Source of the DNA: JALZKA01 sp963717635
Lineage (GTDB): Bacteria; Actinomycetota; Thermoleophilia; Solirubrobacterales; 70-9
NCBI GenBank assembly: GCA_963717635.1
Contig: OY970347.1
Span: 682,001-746,000 of the forward strand
Reading direction: 5' to 3'
DNA length: 64,000 nt
Positions 40,163-48,594 of this stretch are shown in pieces. How positions within the stretch are numbered: the first letter of the stretch is position 1; the number at the start of each line of letters is the position of its first letter. The translations under genes and the position numbers were made by a program. A model generated the notes under the pieces. It did not search any database. It worked only from the letters and a program-made list of their open reading frames with translations, and was not told the origin of the DNA.

Positions 40163-41182
40163 CTACTCCGGCACCTCGCCCGGCAGCAGGTCGTTGGTCA
40201 GCACGTCGCCGATCTCCGGTAGGGCGCCGATCACGCCCTCGTCGGCGAGGAAGCCGGCGAACTCCTCCCACTCGCGCTCGTTCATGTAGCCGTACGGACG
40301 GTTCGCCGACGCAGGCAGCAGCAATGGCAGCGTCGCCTCGATCTCCGCTGCGGTCAGCTTCGGGTCGAGCCCGTCGCCGGCGGCCAGTACGGCGCCGGTC
40401 GCCGCGTCGGGATCGCGGACCGCGTCCTGCGTTGCCTGCTCCAGCGCCGCGATGAACAGCCGGATTGCCTCCGAGTCCTCGGCGACCTGCTCGGAGTTCG
40501 CGACCAGGACGAGTTCATCGTAGGTGGGGATCCCGAGCTCGTCGACCGGGACGACGCGGGGCCTAAGGCCGCGCTCCGCCAGGTCGACGCCCTCGACGTT
40601 CCGGAAGCCGCCGAGCATCGCGTCGGCCCGGCCCGAGACGACCGCGGGCAGCAGACCGAGGCCGACGTTCTGGGTCCTGACCTCATCCAGGGCGATCCGT
40701 TCCTCGCGAAGGATCGCGCCGAGGAACGCCGCCTGGTAGGGGATCCCGGCCGTGGCAATCGTCTTGCCGCGCAGGTCGGATGCGCTGTTGATCTTGGCTG
40801 CGGGCAGCGATATCAACGACGTCAGCGGCGACGGGACCAGCGCCGCGACCGCGACCACGGGCTGACCTTGGTCGCGGGCGATCAGGACCTCGGGTTCGTA
40901 CGAGACCGCGAGGTCGGCGCGCCCGGCGGCGACGAGCTTGATCGGCGCCGCGGGATCGGAGGGCACCCGTGGGTTGAGGTCGAGCCCCGCCTCCTCGAAG
41001 CGGCCCCTCTCGAGCCCCGCGTAGATGCCCGCGTGGTCCGGGTTGACGTAGAAGTCGAGTGCCAGCTCAAACGGCTTGGACTGGACGCCGCCCTTCGGCT
41101 CCTGTTTCTCACCGCAGCCGGCGGCCAGCGCGGCCAGCAATACGATGCTGGCCGCCGCGAGTCGCGATCGCTTCCCGGTCAA
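40163..41182 (-). CDS. thiY: thiamine-precursor ABC transporter substrate-binding lipoprotein
   Basis: A 339-residue solute-binding protein of the NMT1/THI5-like family. Lipoprotein signal LAAASIVLLAALAAGCGEKQ. Typical sequence: LALDFYVNPDHAGIYAGLER, then VAAGRADLAVSYEPEVLIAR and LRGKTIATAGIPYQAAFLGA. Members bind formylaminopyrimidine/HMP-type thiamine precursors. Start TTG 41182 follows GGAGGAG; longer frames would place the ribosome site inside the protein. Last gene of a three-gene operon (ATPase, permease, binding protein) led by a TPP riboswitch, which fixes the substrate class more firmly than the protein sequence alone. Confidence 0.88.
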   Translation of the reverse strand: MTGKRSRLAAASIVLLAALAAGCGEKQEPKGGVQSKPFELALDFYVNPDHAGIYAGLERGRFEEAGLDLNPRVPSDPAAPIKLVAAGRADLAVSYEPEVLIARDQGQPVVAVAALVPSPLTSLISLPAAKINSASDLRGKTIATAGIPYQAAFLGAILREERIALDEVRTQNVGLGLLPAVVSGRADAMLGGFRNVEGVDLAERGLRPRVVPVDELGIPTYDELVLVANSEQVAEDSEAIRLFIAALEQATQDAVRDPDAATGAVLAAGDGLDPKLTAAEIEATLPLLLPASANRPYGYMNEREWEEFAGFLADEGVIGALPEIGDVLTNDLLPGEVPE

Positions 41183-41204
41183 TGCTCCTCCTTCGTTGGT
41201 CCGT

Positions 41205-41984
41205 TCATGCCAGGTCCTTGCGGCCCCACCAGGCGAAGCGGCGCTCGAGCAGGGAAAGCAGCCCAAACAGGCCGATCGCGAACGCTGAGAGTACGGCGAC
41301 CGCCGCGAACACCCGAGCGGTCAGGAGCTGCGCCTGGGCCTGCTTGATCAGGAAGCCGAGCCCCTCGTTCGCCGACACGTACTCGCCGAAGACCGCGGCG
41401 ATCGACGCCACCGCCACAGCGACCTTTGCGCCGCTGAAGAACTGCGGCAGCGCGGCCGGCAGTTCAAGGCGGCGCAGGATCGCGCCGCGGCCGGCGTCGA
41501 GCGTCCGCATCATGCGGATCGCCGCGGGGTCGATGGAGCGCAGCCCGTCGAGTGTGTTCACGGTGACCGGGAAGAAGCAGATCAGGACGATCACCGCCAG
41601 CGTCGGCCCGATGCCAAACCCGAGCCAGATCACCAGGACCGGGGCGATCGCGACGATCGGGATCGTCTGCGAGGCGACCAGCAGCGGGTAGAAGGCGCGG
41701 CGCAACGTGTCGGAGAGGTGCATCGCGACGGCGAAGGCGGCCCCCAGCGCCAGCGCCAGGGCGACGCCGGCAACCAGCTCCCTGAGCGTGACCCAGCCAT
41801 GGTCGGCCAGCAGGTTGCGGTCCTCCCAAAGCGCCTCGGCGACCTGGCTGGGAGCCGGTACGAGCAGGTCGCTGGCCGTGTCATTGATGTCGAGCAGGTC
41901 GGCGAGCAGGCCGGAGCGGGCCAACAACTCCCAGAGGCCGAACAGGCCGAGGATCACCGCGACGGGGAGGACGAGACGCTTCAC
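41205..41984 (-). CDS. thiX: thiamine-precursor ABC transporter permease
   Basis: A 259-residue inner-membrane permease of the BPD/SsuC-like family. First helix LVLPVAVILGLFGLWELLAR; later TLRELVAGVALALALGAAFA; the EAA-type coupling segment is TLDGLRSIDPAAIRMMRTLD leading into GAILRRLELPAALPQFFSGA. GTG 41984 overlaps the stop of the ATPase gene (GTGA), so they are coupled; a long open frame further upstream is only the shadow of the ATPase. With its neighbours it forms a precursor importer controlled by thiamine pyrophosphate. Confidence 0.9.
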   Translation of the reverse strand: MKRLVLPVAVILGLFGLWELLARSGLLADLLDINDTASDLLVPAPSQVAEALWEDRNLLADHGWVTLRELVAGVALALALGAAFAVAMHLSDTLRRAFYPLLVASQTIPIVAIAPVLVIWLGFGIGPTLAVIVLICFFPVTVNTLDGLRSIDPAAIRMMRTLDAGRGAILRRLELPAALPQFFSGAKVAVAVASIAAVFGEYVSANEGLGFLIKQAQAQLLTARVFAAVAVLSAFAIGLFGLLSLLERRFAWWGRKDLA

Positions 41985-42739
41985 CCAGACCCCTCTCGCA
42001 ACGCCTCGAGCGCGCGCTCGCGCAGGGCGGTGAACGCCGGATCGGTTACGGCCGCGGTGCGATCGGCGGCGCGGGGGCCGTCCGGCCGCAGTTCGGCGAC
42101 GGCGCGCGCCGGGCGCGCCGAGAGCACGACGACCCGGTCGCACAGGTACAGGGCTTCCTCGACGTCGTGGGTGACGAGCACGCACGTCCGGGCCTCGGCC
42201 CGCAGCGCACCGGCCAGCCACTCCTGCATCTCGCCGCGGGTGATCGCGTCGAGCGACGCGAACGGCTCATCGAGGAGCAGCACCGGCTTGCCGGCCAGCA
42301 GGGTGCGCAGGAACGCGACCCGCTGGCGCATCCCGCCGGAGAGCTGCTGCGGACGCGCGGCCGCGAACTCTGCCAGGCCGAAGCGCTCGAACAGCGGCAG
42401 TGCCTGCGCGCGCGCCTCGCCGCGCGTGGCGCCACGGTTGCGCGGCGCCAGCGAGGCGTTGTCGATCGCCGCCAGCCAGGGCAGCAGCAGGTCGCGCTGG
42501 GGCATGTAGGCGCAACGCGCGAGCCGTTCCGGGGCAGCGGCCTGACCGCCGACGCTGACGCGCCCACCGCTTTGCTCGAGCAGGCCCGAGATCAGCTCGA
42601 GCAGCGTCGACTTGCCGCAGCCGCTGGGGCCAACGAGGCCCACCACCTCGCCGGTCATGACCCCGAGGCCGAGGTTGCCGATCACCTTCAGGTCGCCGAA
42701 CGCGTGCTTCAGACCCGCGATCTCGATGGTGCTGCTCAA
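41981..42739 (-). CDS. thiZ: thiamine-precursor ABC transporter ATPase
   Basis: A 252-residue ATPase: Walker A LVGPSGCGKSTLLELISG, Q-loop AYMPQRDLLLPWLAAIDNAS, signature QQLSGGMRQRVAFLRTLL, Walker B PVLLLDEPFASLDAITRGEM, switch His in VLVTHDVEEALYL. First gene of the operon. I place the start at TTG 42739, preceded by GGAGGGAG, because the only upstream ATG (42760) lies inside the conserved GGTAATGC of the TPP riboswitch. The same frame stays open for 3 kb upstream but is the reverse shadow of the secreted-protein gene. Confidence 0.9.
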   Translation of the reverse strand: MSSTIEIAGLKHAFGDLKVIGNLGLGVMTGEVVGLVGPSGCGKSTLLELISGLLEQSGGRVSVGGQAAAPERLARCAYMPQRDLLLPWLAAIDNASLAPRNRGATRGEARAQALPLFERFGLAEFAAARPQQLSGGMRQRVAFLRTLLAGKPVLLLDEPFASLDAITRGEMQEWLAGALRAEARTCVLVTHDVEEALYLCDRVVVLSARPARAVAELRPDGPRAADRTAAVTDPAFTALRERALEALREGSG

Positions 42740-42742
42740 CGT

Positions 42743-42850
42743 CACTCCCTCCGCGCGCATTACCGCACAGGTTCCGAGGGTCAGCGCCGGGGTGGGGGGA
42801 TCTTCTCTTGGCGCGATCTCAGCCCGCTTGCCCGCGAGCTCCCCTGTGTC
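42743..42850 (-). ncRNA. TPP riboswitch (THI element)
   Basis: The leader reads, in order, CAGGGGAGCTC, GGGCTGAGAT, GACCCTCGGAACCTG, GCGGTAATGCG and GCGGAGGGAG. These match the THI-box core (GGGGAGC, GGCUGAGA, GACCCU-GAACCUG, GUAAUGC, GCG-AGGGA) position by position. The last conserved block is also the Shine-Dalgarno of the ATPase gene, so TPP binding would reduce translation initiation. A TAGACT box just upstream (about 42862-42857) is a possible -10. It confirms the operon as thiamine-related. Confidence 0.93.
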
Positions 42851-42921
42851 CGCGCCCAGTCTAGCCGTGCATCGAGCGGCGCCCGAGGTCGTCTGGAGCG
42901 ACCAAACTCGCCGCTCGGAGT

Positions 42922-45900
42922 TCAGGGAGCGCCGGTGTAACCGTTCGAGTAGCACGGGCCGCCGCCGCAGACGTCCACCACCTTGCCGTCGATCCGTAGG
43001 AACTCGGACTTCTGGATCCGCCCGTTTGGGTCGTTGCGCGGGTGCGAGTGCGGGTCGGCGCCGTATTCGGGTGGGCGCGGCGGGATGTTCGAGATCGGCG
43101 GCGCGACGACGCCATCGAGCGCGAGGGGCGCGCTCGGCGGTCCCGAGTCGAAGTAGATGAGCGCCGAGCCGTCGTAGGGGAAGGCCCCGATCCGGGGGAT
43201 GCCGAACAGCGGGTCGACGTCGGGGTGGCGCCCCGGGTCGAGCGGGAACGGGTTGGTGGCGGCGCCGATCGTTCGCGCCTCGACCTCGGCGGTCCAGATC
43301 GAGACCTGGTGATCGCCGAACGCGGGGTGCAGGAGGACCTCGTGCGGCGGCGTGTTCGCCAGCGGGTCGCTGGTCATGTGGTGCGCGTAGCCGTTGGCCT
43401 CGCCGCGGTCCCAGAGCATCTGGATCAGCGCCAGCAAGAGCGGCCGCTCGAGCTCGTTCGGGTAGCGGTCGTAGAGGCCAACCGGAAGGTCGACGCCGTT
43501 GACGAACTCGCCTTCGGCGTAGGGCTCGAAGTCGACGGAGCGTCGCAGGAGCGTGGAGTAGTTCATCCCCGGGACGCCGAGCACCGCGCGGTCGTAATCG
43601 GGCGCGACCGCGGCCAGCGCCCCGCCGAGGATCCCGCCCTGCGAGTTGCCGTCGTAGAACAGGCGCTCGGTGTCGATCACCGACTGGCCGGCCATCCTGA
43701 ACGCCGGGCTGGCCGAGAATCCCTGCGGGTGGATCATCGCCCGACCGAGATACAGGAAGTTCAGCATTCCCTGCTGGGTGCGGTCGACCAGCTTCGGGAA
43801 GGTCGAGACGTCCTGGAGGATCGTCGCGATCGTCGGCAGGTCCTGGGTGGCGAATCCCGCCCAATCGGTCGCGCACATCATCATGTTGTGCTCGTTGGCC
43901 ATCGCCTTGACGTTGCCGCCTGAGACCTCGCCGGCGGCGCCGAGCAGGCCGTGGCCGTAGAGCGAGGGCCGTGCCGCGCCCTGTGTGAGCGCCGCCCGCG
44001 GGATGTTGCAGGTGAAGTTCGCGAGCGTCACGTTGCCGGGCAGCCGGTTCGGGATGTTGTCGGTGGCGCTCGAGTACGCGAACTGCGAACCGGTCTGGCA
44101 GAGCGGTTGGTTCGTGTAGCAGGGGACGAGCACCTGGCCCTCGACCTTGCGGGCGATCCGATCGTCCTCGGGCGGCGTCCCGAGGATCATCGAGAGCTGC
44201 TCCAGGGTCGGGCCGAAGATGCCGCCGACGAGCGGCAGGTCGCCAGGGCCGAGCGGCAGTGCACTGAACAGCGGCAGCTCGAGGCCTTCCGAGCAGGCGG
44301 GGGTGCCGTCGCTTGCGCAGGTTGCGTAATCGGTCACGCCGGTCACCTGGAAGGTCGGCGCCTGTCCCTGCACCTCGAGGTCGGCCAGGTTGGTGTCGCC
44401 GAGCTGGCTGAATGCGTCGTCGCGAATCGTCAGCATGCGCTCGGTCAGGTTGCGCTCGCTGGCGATCGTGAAGTCCCAGGCGAGGTATAGGTCCTCGCGC
44501 GCGATCCCGGCCTCGTCCAGGGTCGTGAACATGTCCTCGAATTCGGGTCGGCGCTGCTCGACCGCCGGGTCGGAGGTGATCACCGCGTCGCGGTAGAGCT
44601 GGAACGGGCGCTGCGCCTCGATCACCGAGCCGTCGGCGGCACGGAGGTCGCGCAGGGCGACGACGTAGCGGTGCCCCTCCTCGAAGTTGACCGCCGGGCG
44701 GATGATCAGGTTCACGTCGGCGGGGTCGGTGGGATTGGCGTCGAGCTCGGACCAGATCAGGTGACGCTCGCCGGTCCCGGCGTCGATGACCACGATCGGC
44801 GCGTCCTCCTCGACGCCGCGCTCGATGTCGGTGATCGGCACCGGGTCGGTCTCCGAGAACGCCTCCGGCGTCTCCAGGCCGGGCACCTTGGTGATCAGCA
44901 TCGAGCCGGGGCTGAAGCCGTCGTTGCGGTTCTGCTCGCTCGGGTTGATCGCCGCGCCGAGGTTCGACTGCGGCATCGAGGCGCTCTGGAGCGCGATTCG
45001 CCGGCCCGTGTCGGTCCCCGCGTCGGCGACCGTGAACTGATCGTTGGGGAACGGATGCAGACAGACCGCGGGGTCGAGCGGGTCGCAGCGGCCGGGATCC
45101 TGGAAGGTGACGCCTTGGGGCTCGAACGTCGTCTTGCCGCGACCGCCGTATGGCTCGGTGGGAATGCCGGCGGCGTCGACGTCGAGCGCCCCGTTGGCGT
45201 TCGCGTCGCGGTAGACGATCGGCGCCGCACAGCCGTCGCTCCCGGTGATCTCGAAGTCGAGGTTGCCGGAGCCGGCGCCGACCGGCCCGACCTCCTGGGG
45301 CGAGCCGGCCGTGGGGCTGCCGTCGACCGCGCTGAACCCTCCCGCCGGGCTGCCGCGCCGGGCGAGCCCGCCGGCCGCGGTGAATGCCAGCTCGCCGCCG
45401 GCGGCGCTGACGTTCTCGCACGAGAACAGGGCGAGGTGCACCGCGTCGCCGCCGGTGCCGGTGGCGGCGAGCTCGCGGGGCGTGCCGTTGGTATGGGTGG
45501 CGTCGCCTGGTGGGGTGATCGCGTAGTCGCGCCGTGAGCCGCCGCCGGACCCCGGGCCCAGGCCGAGGCACCGGCGCGAGTCGCGCACGAGCGCCTCGCG
45601 GGCCTTCCCGGCGAGGATGATGTCGCCCTGGAAGAGCGCCTCGCCGCGCACGACCAGGTTGCGCGGCTTGCAGCGCCGAAGCAGGCGCTTCCCGCGGCGG
45701 TTCAGGCGCAGGCCGATCACCTCGGGACGGCGGTTCAGGAATTCCTCGCGCCTGCGCGCGATCCGGCGGGGGCGGACTCCGGGACGCTTCGATTTCGCGC
45801 GGAACGTGCCCAGCGCAGGGCCGGGGCACGAGCGGACCTTGATCCGGATTCGCTTGCGGTCCAAGATCCTCGTCTGGCTCGAGCTCAGGATCTTGATCGG

Positions 45901-46035
45901 CAGGCACGGCTCGAGCCCGGCGGCGCGCGTGCCCGTCTCGGCGCCTGAGCCGGCCGCGATCGGCAGCGCGACGGCGACGGCGACGGCCAAAACCGCGCCC
46001 GTTGCTGTCCGGCGCCCGAGGATCCCCAGTCCCAT
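42922..46035 (-). CDS. very large secreted esterase/lipase-like protein
   Basis: A 1037-residue exported protein with signal peptide GAVLAVAVAVALPIAAGSGA. A basic N-terminal region of about 130 residues (RRIARRREEFLNRRPEVIGL) precedes a Gly/Ser-rich segment and beta-rich parts. The second half is alpha/beta-hydrolase-like: YGHGLLGAAGEVSGGN (oxyanion region), nucleophile elbow FYDGNSQGGILGGALAAVAP with Ser in GNSQGG, and a late HPAFGDHQVSIW that fits the catalytic His. Many cysteines suggest disulfides. It may hydrolyse an extracellular lipid or polyester. No family name is certain, and the N-terminal half is unassigned. It is monocistronic, 47 bases from the VWA gene end. Confidence 0.75.
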   Translation of the reverse strand: MGLGILGRRTATGAVLAVAVAVALPIAAGSGAETGTRAAGLEPCLPIKILSSSQTRILDRKRIRIKVRSCPGPALGTFRAKSKRPGVRPRRIARRREEFLNRRPEVIGLRLNRRGKRLLRRCKPRNLVVRGEALFQGDIILAGKAREALVRDSRRCLGLGPGSGGGSRRDYAITPPGDATHTNGTPRELAATGTGGDAVHLALFSCENVSAAGGELAFTAAGGLARRGSPAGGFSAVDGSPTAGSPQEVGPVGAGSGNLDFEITGSDGCAAPIVYRDANANGALDVDAAGIPTEPYGGRGKTTFEPQGVTFQDPGRCDPLDPAVCLHPFPNDQFTVADAGTDTGRRIALQSASMPQSNLGAAINPSEQNRNDGFSPGSMLITKVPGLETPEAFSETDPVPITDIERGVEEDAPIVVIDAGTGERHLIWSELDANPTDPADVNLIIRPAVNFEEGHRYVVALRDLRAADGSVIEAQRPFQLYRDAVITSDPAVEQRRPEFEDMFTTLDEAGIAREDLYLAWDFTIASERNLTERMLTIRDDAFSQLGDTNLADLEVQGQAPTFQVTGVTDYATCASDGTPACSEGLELPLFSALPLGPGDLPLVGGIFGPTLEQLSMILGTPPEDDRIARKVEGQVLVPCYTNQPLCQTGSQFAYSSATDNIPNRLPGNVTLANFTCNIPRAALTQGAARPSLYGHGLLGAAGEVSGGNVKAMANEHNMMMCATDWAGFATQDLPTIATILQDVSTFPKLVDRTQQGMLNFLYLGRAMIHPQGFSASPAFRMAGQSVIDTERLFYDGNSQGGILGGALAAVAPDYDRAVLGVPGMNYSTLLRRSVDFEPYAEGEFVNGVDLPVGLYDRYPNELERPLLLALIQMLWDRGEANGYAHHMTSDPLANTPPHEVLLHPAFGDHQVSIWTAEVEARTIGAATNPFPLDPGRHPDVDPLFGIPRIGAFPYDGSALIYFDSGPPSAPLALDGVVAPPISNIPPRPPEYGADPHSHPRNDPNGRIQKSEFLRIDGKVVDVCGGGPCYSNGYTGAP

Positions 46036-46082
46036 CCGGGCAGGCTAACGCGCAAAACTGGCCACCGCGCCAGTTCGTGGTG

Positions 46083-47465
46083 TCAGTTCGCGTCCGGGAT
46101 CCGCCCGCCCGCGACCACGTTCACGAACTCCTCGAGGTGGCGCGTGGTCCAGCACTCGAACGCGGCGGTGCAGTGACGCTCGTAGGCGGCCATGACCGAG
46201 TCGCCGTAGTTCCAGTAGAGCTTGGGCTCCGGGTTGAGCCAGAAGGTGCGGCCCGAGCGCTCGGCGATCTCGGCGAAGACCTCGGCGTGCGGCTCGCGGC
46301 CGTTGGTGCGCGCGTCGCCCAGCACGATCACGGTCGAGCGCGGATGGAGCTCGTCGCCGACCTCGTCAGCGAACTCGCGCCAGACGCGGCCGTAGTCCGT
46401 GTATCCGGAGACGTCGGCGACGCCGCCCTCGCGGCTCACGCGCTGCGAGATCTGGCGGAAGTCGCGCTCGCGGTCGAAGATCTCGGTGACCTCGGAGATC
46501 CGCTCGATGAACACGAAGCTGCGCAGCTTGCGAAACGAGTCGTGCAGCGCGTGCACGACCGAGAGGAAGAACACGCTCGCCGAGGTGACCGAGGTCGAGA
46601 CGTCGCAGAGCACGATGATCTCCGGCCGCCGCGGGCGCTTGGCGCGATAGCGCAGGCGCAATGGCACGCCGCCGGTCTCGAGCGAGGCGCGCATCGTCCG
46701 GCGCATATCGACCACCGAGTTCTTGCGCCGGCCGCGCTGCTCGTGGCCCAGGGTCGCGAGCCGCCGCTTGAGCTGCGCCACCGCCCGGTGGACGGCGGCC
46801 AGATCCTGCGCGGGGCTGGTGGGGAGCGTGCGGTCGAGCTCGGCCAGCGGGCGCGACGGCGGCAGCTTCTCGGTGCGCTCGATCAGCGCCCGCTCGAGCT
46901 CGCGGCGCAGGTGGCGCTCGAACCGGTTGATGCCCTCGCGGTCGATCGGCGGGCCGTCGGCGTCCTGGCTGCCGGGGCCCTGCGGCTGAAGGCCGAGGGT
47001 GCGCCGGATCCGCTGCACGTCGACGCCGACGACTCCGGAGCCCTCGCCCCGGCGCCCGAAGGCCGCGATCGCCAGCCGGGCCAGGTCGCGCATCTCACCC
47101 TCGCGTCCCTCGGCGATCGCCTGGCGGATCGCCTCGCGCAGCTGCTCGGGGTCGAGCCGCTCGCCGCCCGCGTAGCGGTCGTCCTCGCGCAGCTCGCGGC
47201 CGATCGCCTCGGCCTCGGCCGCGCGGAAGAAGTAGCGATCGAAGATCAGGTCGAAGATCCGGCGCTCGTCCTGGGACTTGGCGACGGTCGCCGCGAGCGC
47301 CTCGCGGAAGTCGGCCGGCTCGGTCCAAGGGACCGCCCGGAGCGCCTCGAACGCGTCGAGGATTTCGGCCGTCCCAACCGAGACCTCCTCATTTCGAAGC
47401 TCCTCGAAGAACGCGACCAGACGGGGTGCGAGGCCCGGGGGCAGGCCCTCGGCGCCGACGTCCAC
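46083..47465 (-). CDS. VWA domain protein, CoxE-like
   Basis: A 460-residue protein with a helical, charged N-terminal half (EELRNEEVSVGTAEILDAFE; LREAIRQAIAEGREGEMRDL) and a C-terminal von Willebrand A domain. The MIDAS motif is LCDVSTSVTSAS; later metal-site residues are in VSGYTDYGRVW and VIVLGDARTNGREP. CoxE-type proteins pair with MoxR-type AAA ATPases as chaperones for metal-cofactor insertion or complex assembly. The MoxR gene is directly upstream, five bases away. GTG 47465 is the start; a longer frame runs back through the MoxR gene and is an artefact. No client enzyme (such as CO dehydrogenase) is nearby. Confidence 0.88.
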   Translation of the reverse strand: MDVGAEGLPPGLAPRLVAFFEELRNEEVSVGTAEILDAFEALRAVPWTEPADFREALAATVAKSQDERRIFDLIFDRYFFRAAEAEAIGRELREDDRYAGGERLDPEQLREAIRQAIAEGREGEMRDLARLAIAAFGRRGEGSGVVGVDVQRIRRTLGLQPQGPGSQDADGPPIDREGINRFERHLRRELERALIERTEKLPPSRPLAELDRTLPTSPAQDLAAVHRAVAQLKRRLATLGHEQRGRRKNSVVDMRRTMRASLETGGVPLRLRYRAKRPRRPEIIVLCDVSTSVTSASVFFLSVVHALHDSFRKLRSFVFIERISEVTEIFDRERDFRQISQRVSREGGVADVSGYTDYGRVWREFADEVGDELHPRSTVIVLGDARTNGREPHAEVFAEIAERSGRTFWLNPEPKLYWNYGDSVMAAYERHCTAAFECWTTRHLEEFVNVVAGGRIPDAN

Positions 47466-47470
47466 GTGCC

Positions 47471-48346
47471 TCAGCCCGTCGCCTCGGCTTCGACCTGCGG
47501 TCCGCCCAGCTTGACGCCGACGCGCTCGGCGACGAGGTCGATGTCGGTGCGGTGCTTGACGATGATCGACATCGTGCGCTCGAAGGTCGAGCGGTCGATG
47601 TCGTCGGCTCCCAGCAGCAGCAGCGCCCGAGCCCAGTCGATCGACTCGGCGATCGAGGGCGGCTTCTTCAGGTCCAGCTGGCGGATCATGTGGATCACCT
47701 CGACCAGGCGGCGGCTGAGGGCTTCGTCGAGCTCCGGCGCGTGCAGGCGGACGATCTCCATCTCGCGCTCGATCTCCGGGTAGTCGAGCCACAGATAGAG
47801 GCAGCGGCGCTTGAGCGCCTCGGTCAGCTCGCGCGAGTTGTTCGAGGTCAGCACCACGACCGGGTGGGTCGTCGACTCGATCCGGCCCAGCTCGGGGATC
47901 GAGATCTGGAAATCCGACAGCACCTCGAGCAGCATCGCCTCGAACTCCTGGTCGGTCTTGTCGATCTCGTCGATCAGCAGGACGACCGGCTCGGGCGAGG
48001 CGATCGCCTGCATCAGCGGCCGGGTGAGGAGGAAGTCGTCGGTGAAGATGTCCTCCCAGGCCTCCTGCTCGCCGGTCGCCTGGATCCGCAAGAGCTGCTT
48101 GCGGTAGTTCCATTCATATAGAGCCTTGGCCTCGTCGAGGCCCTCGTAGCACTGCAGGCGGATCAGCTCGCGCCCGGTTGCGCGGGAGATCGCCTTCGCG
48201 AGCTCGGTCTTGCCGACCCCGGCCGGCCCCTCGACCAGGACGGGCTTGCCAAGCTCCAGCGCGAGGTAGGCGACGAGCGCCGCGGACTCGTCCGCCAGGT
48301 ACCCGGCGCCCTCGAGCGCCTGCTTGGCTTCGGCGACGGACTGCAT
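47471..48346 (-). CDS. MoxR family AAA ATPase
   Basis: A 291-residue AAA+ ATPase. Walker A LVEGPAGVGKTELAKAIS, the pattern LQCYEGLDEAKALYEWNYRK (MoxR/CoxD hallmark), Walker B VVLLIDEIDKTDQEFEAMLL, sensor 1 VVVLTSNNSRELTEALKRRC, and sensor-2 region SIAESIDWARALLLLG. It resembles CoxD. Co-transcribed with the VWA gene; together they probably remodel or load a metalloprotein or membrane complex that is not encoded here. Divergent from the small membrane protein/PPK2 pair. Confidence 0.92.
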   Translation of the reverse strand: MQSVAEAKQALEGAGYLADESAALVAYLALELGKPVLVEGPAGVGKTELAKAISRATGRELIRLQCYEGLDEAKALYEWNYRKQLLRIQATGEQEAWEDIFTDDFLLTRPLMQAIASPEPVVLLIDEIDKTDQEFEAMLLEVLSDFQISIPELGRIESTTHPVVVLTSNNSRELTEALKRRCLYLWLDYPEIEREMEIVRLHAPELDEALSRRLVEVIHMIRQLDLKKPPSIAESIDWARALLLLGADDIDRSTFERTMSIIVKHRTDIDLVAERVGVKLGGPQVEAEATG

Positions 48347-48375
48347 CGGCGTCGATTCTAGGGAGAATGGCCGGA

Positions 48376-48594
48376 ATGCCAGATCCGCTTCTTGCCGGGT
48401 TCGTCGCCGGCGCCTCGCAGACCGCGTCCGACCTGGTCCCGTTCATCGTCGTGATGGCGGCCGGGTTCCTGGTCGGCGCCTGGGGACAATCCGCGCGCTA
48501 TCCGATCGCGGTGATCGCCGGGCTCCTGCTGATCATGCTCGCGATCGGCGGCTTCATGATCGAGAATGGCTCCGGCCCCGACCAGGCGCCATGA
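48376..48594 (+). CDS. 72-residue two-helix membrane protein
   Basis: A small protein with MPDPLLAGFVAGASQTASDL followed by two membrane helices (VPFIVVMAAGFLVGAWGQSA; YPIAVIAGLLLIMLAIGGFM) and a short tail. The ATG at 48376 has GGGAGA eight to nine bases upstream; an ATG at 48367 would add three residues. The last four bases overlap the start of the polyphosphate kinase gene (ATGA), so the two are translationally coupled. Function unknown; it may anchor or regulate the kinase. Confidence 0.65.
   Translation: MPDPLLAGFVAGASQTASDLVPFIVVMAAGFLVGAWGQSARYPIAVIAGLLLIMLAIGGFMIENGSGPDQAP

Noticed and set aside
42758..42760. ATG as start of the thiamine ABC ATPase
   Set aside because: It belongs to the conserved GGTAATGC of the TPP riboswitch; the ribosome site fits TTG 42739.
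42740..45907. Uninterrupted minus-strand open frame joining the thiamine ABC ATPase to 3 kb upstream
   Set aside because: The upstream part is arginine/proline-rich nonsense, antiparallel in phase to the real secreted-protein gene, and it crosses a TPP riboswitch; the ATPase starts at TTG 42739.
47466..48113. N-terminal extension of the VWA gene through the MoxR gene
   Set aside because: It is a shadow of the MoxR coding frame (R/P/G/A-rich); the GTG at 47465 five bases after the MoxR stop gives a normal CoxE start.
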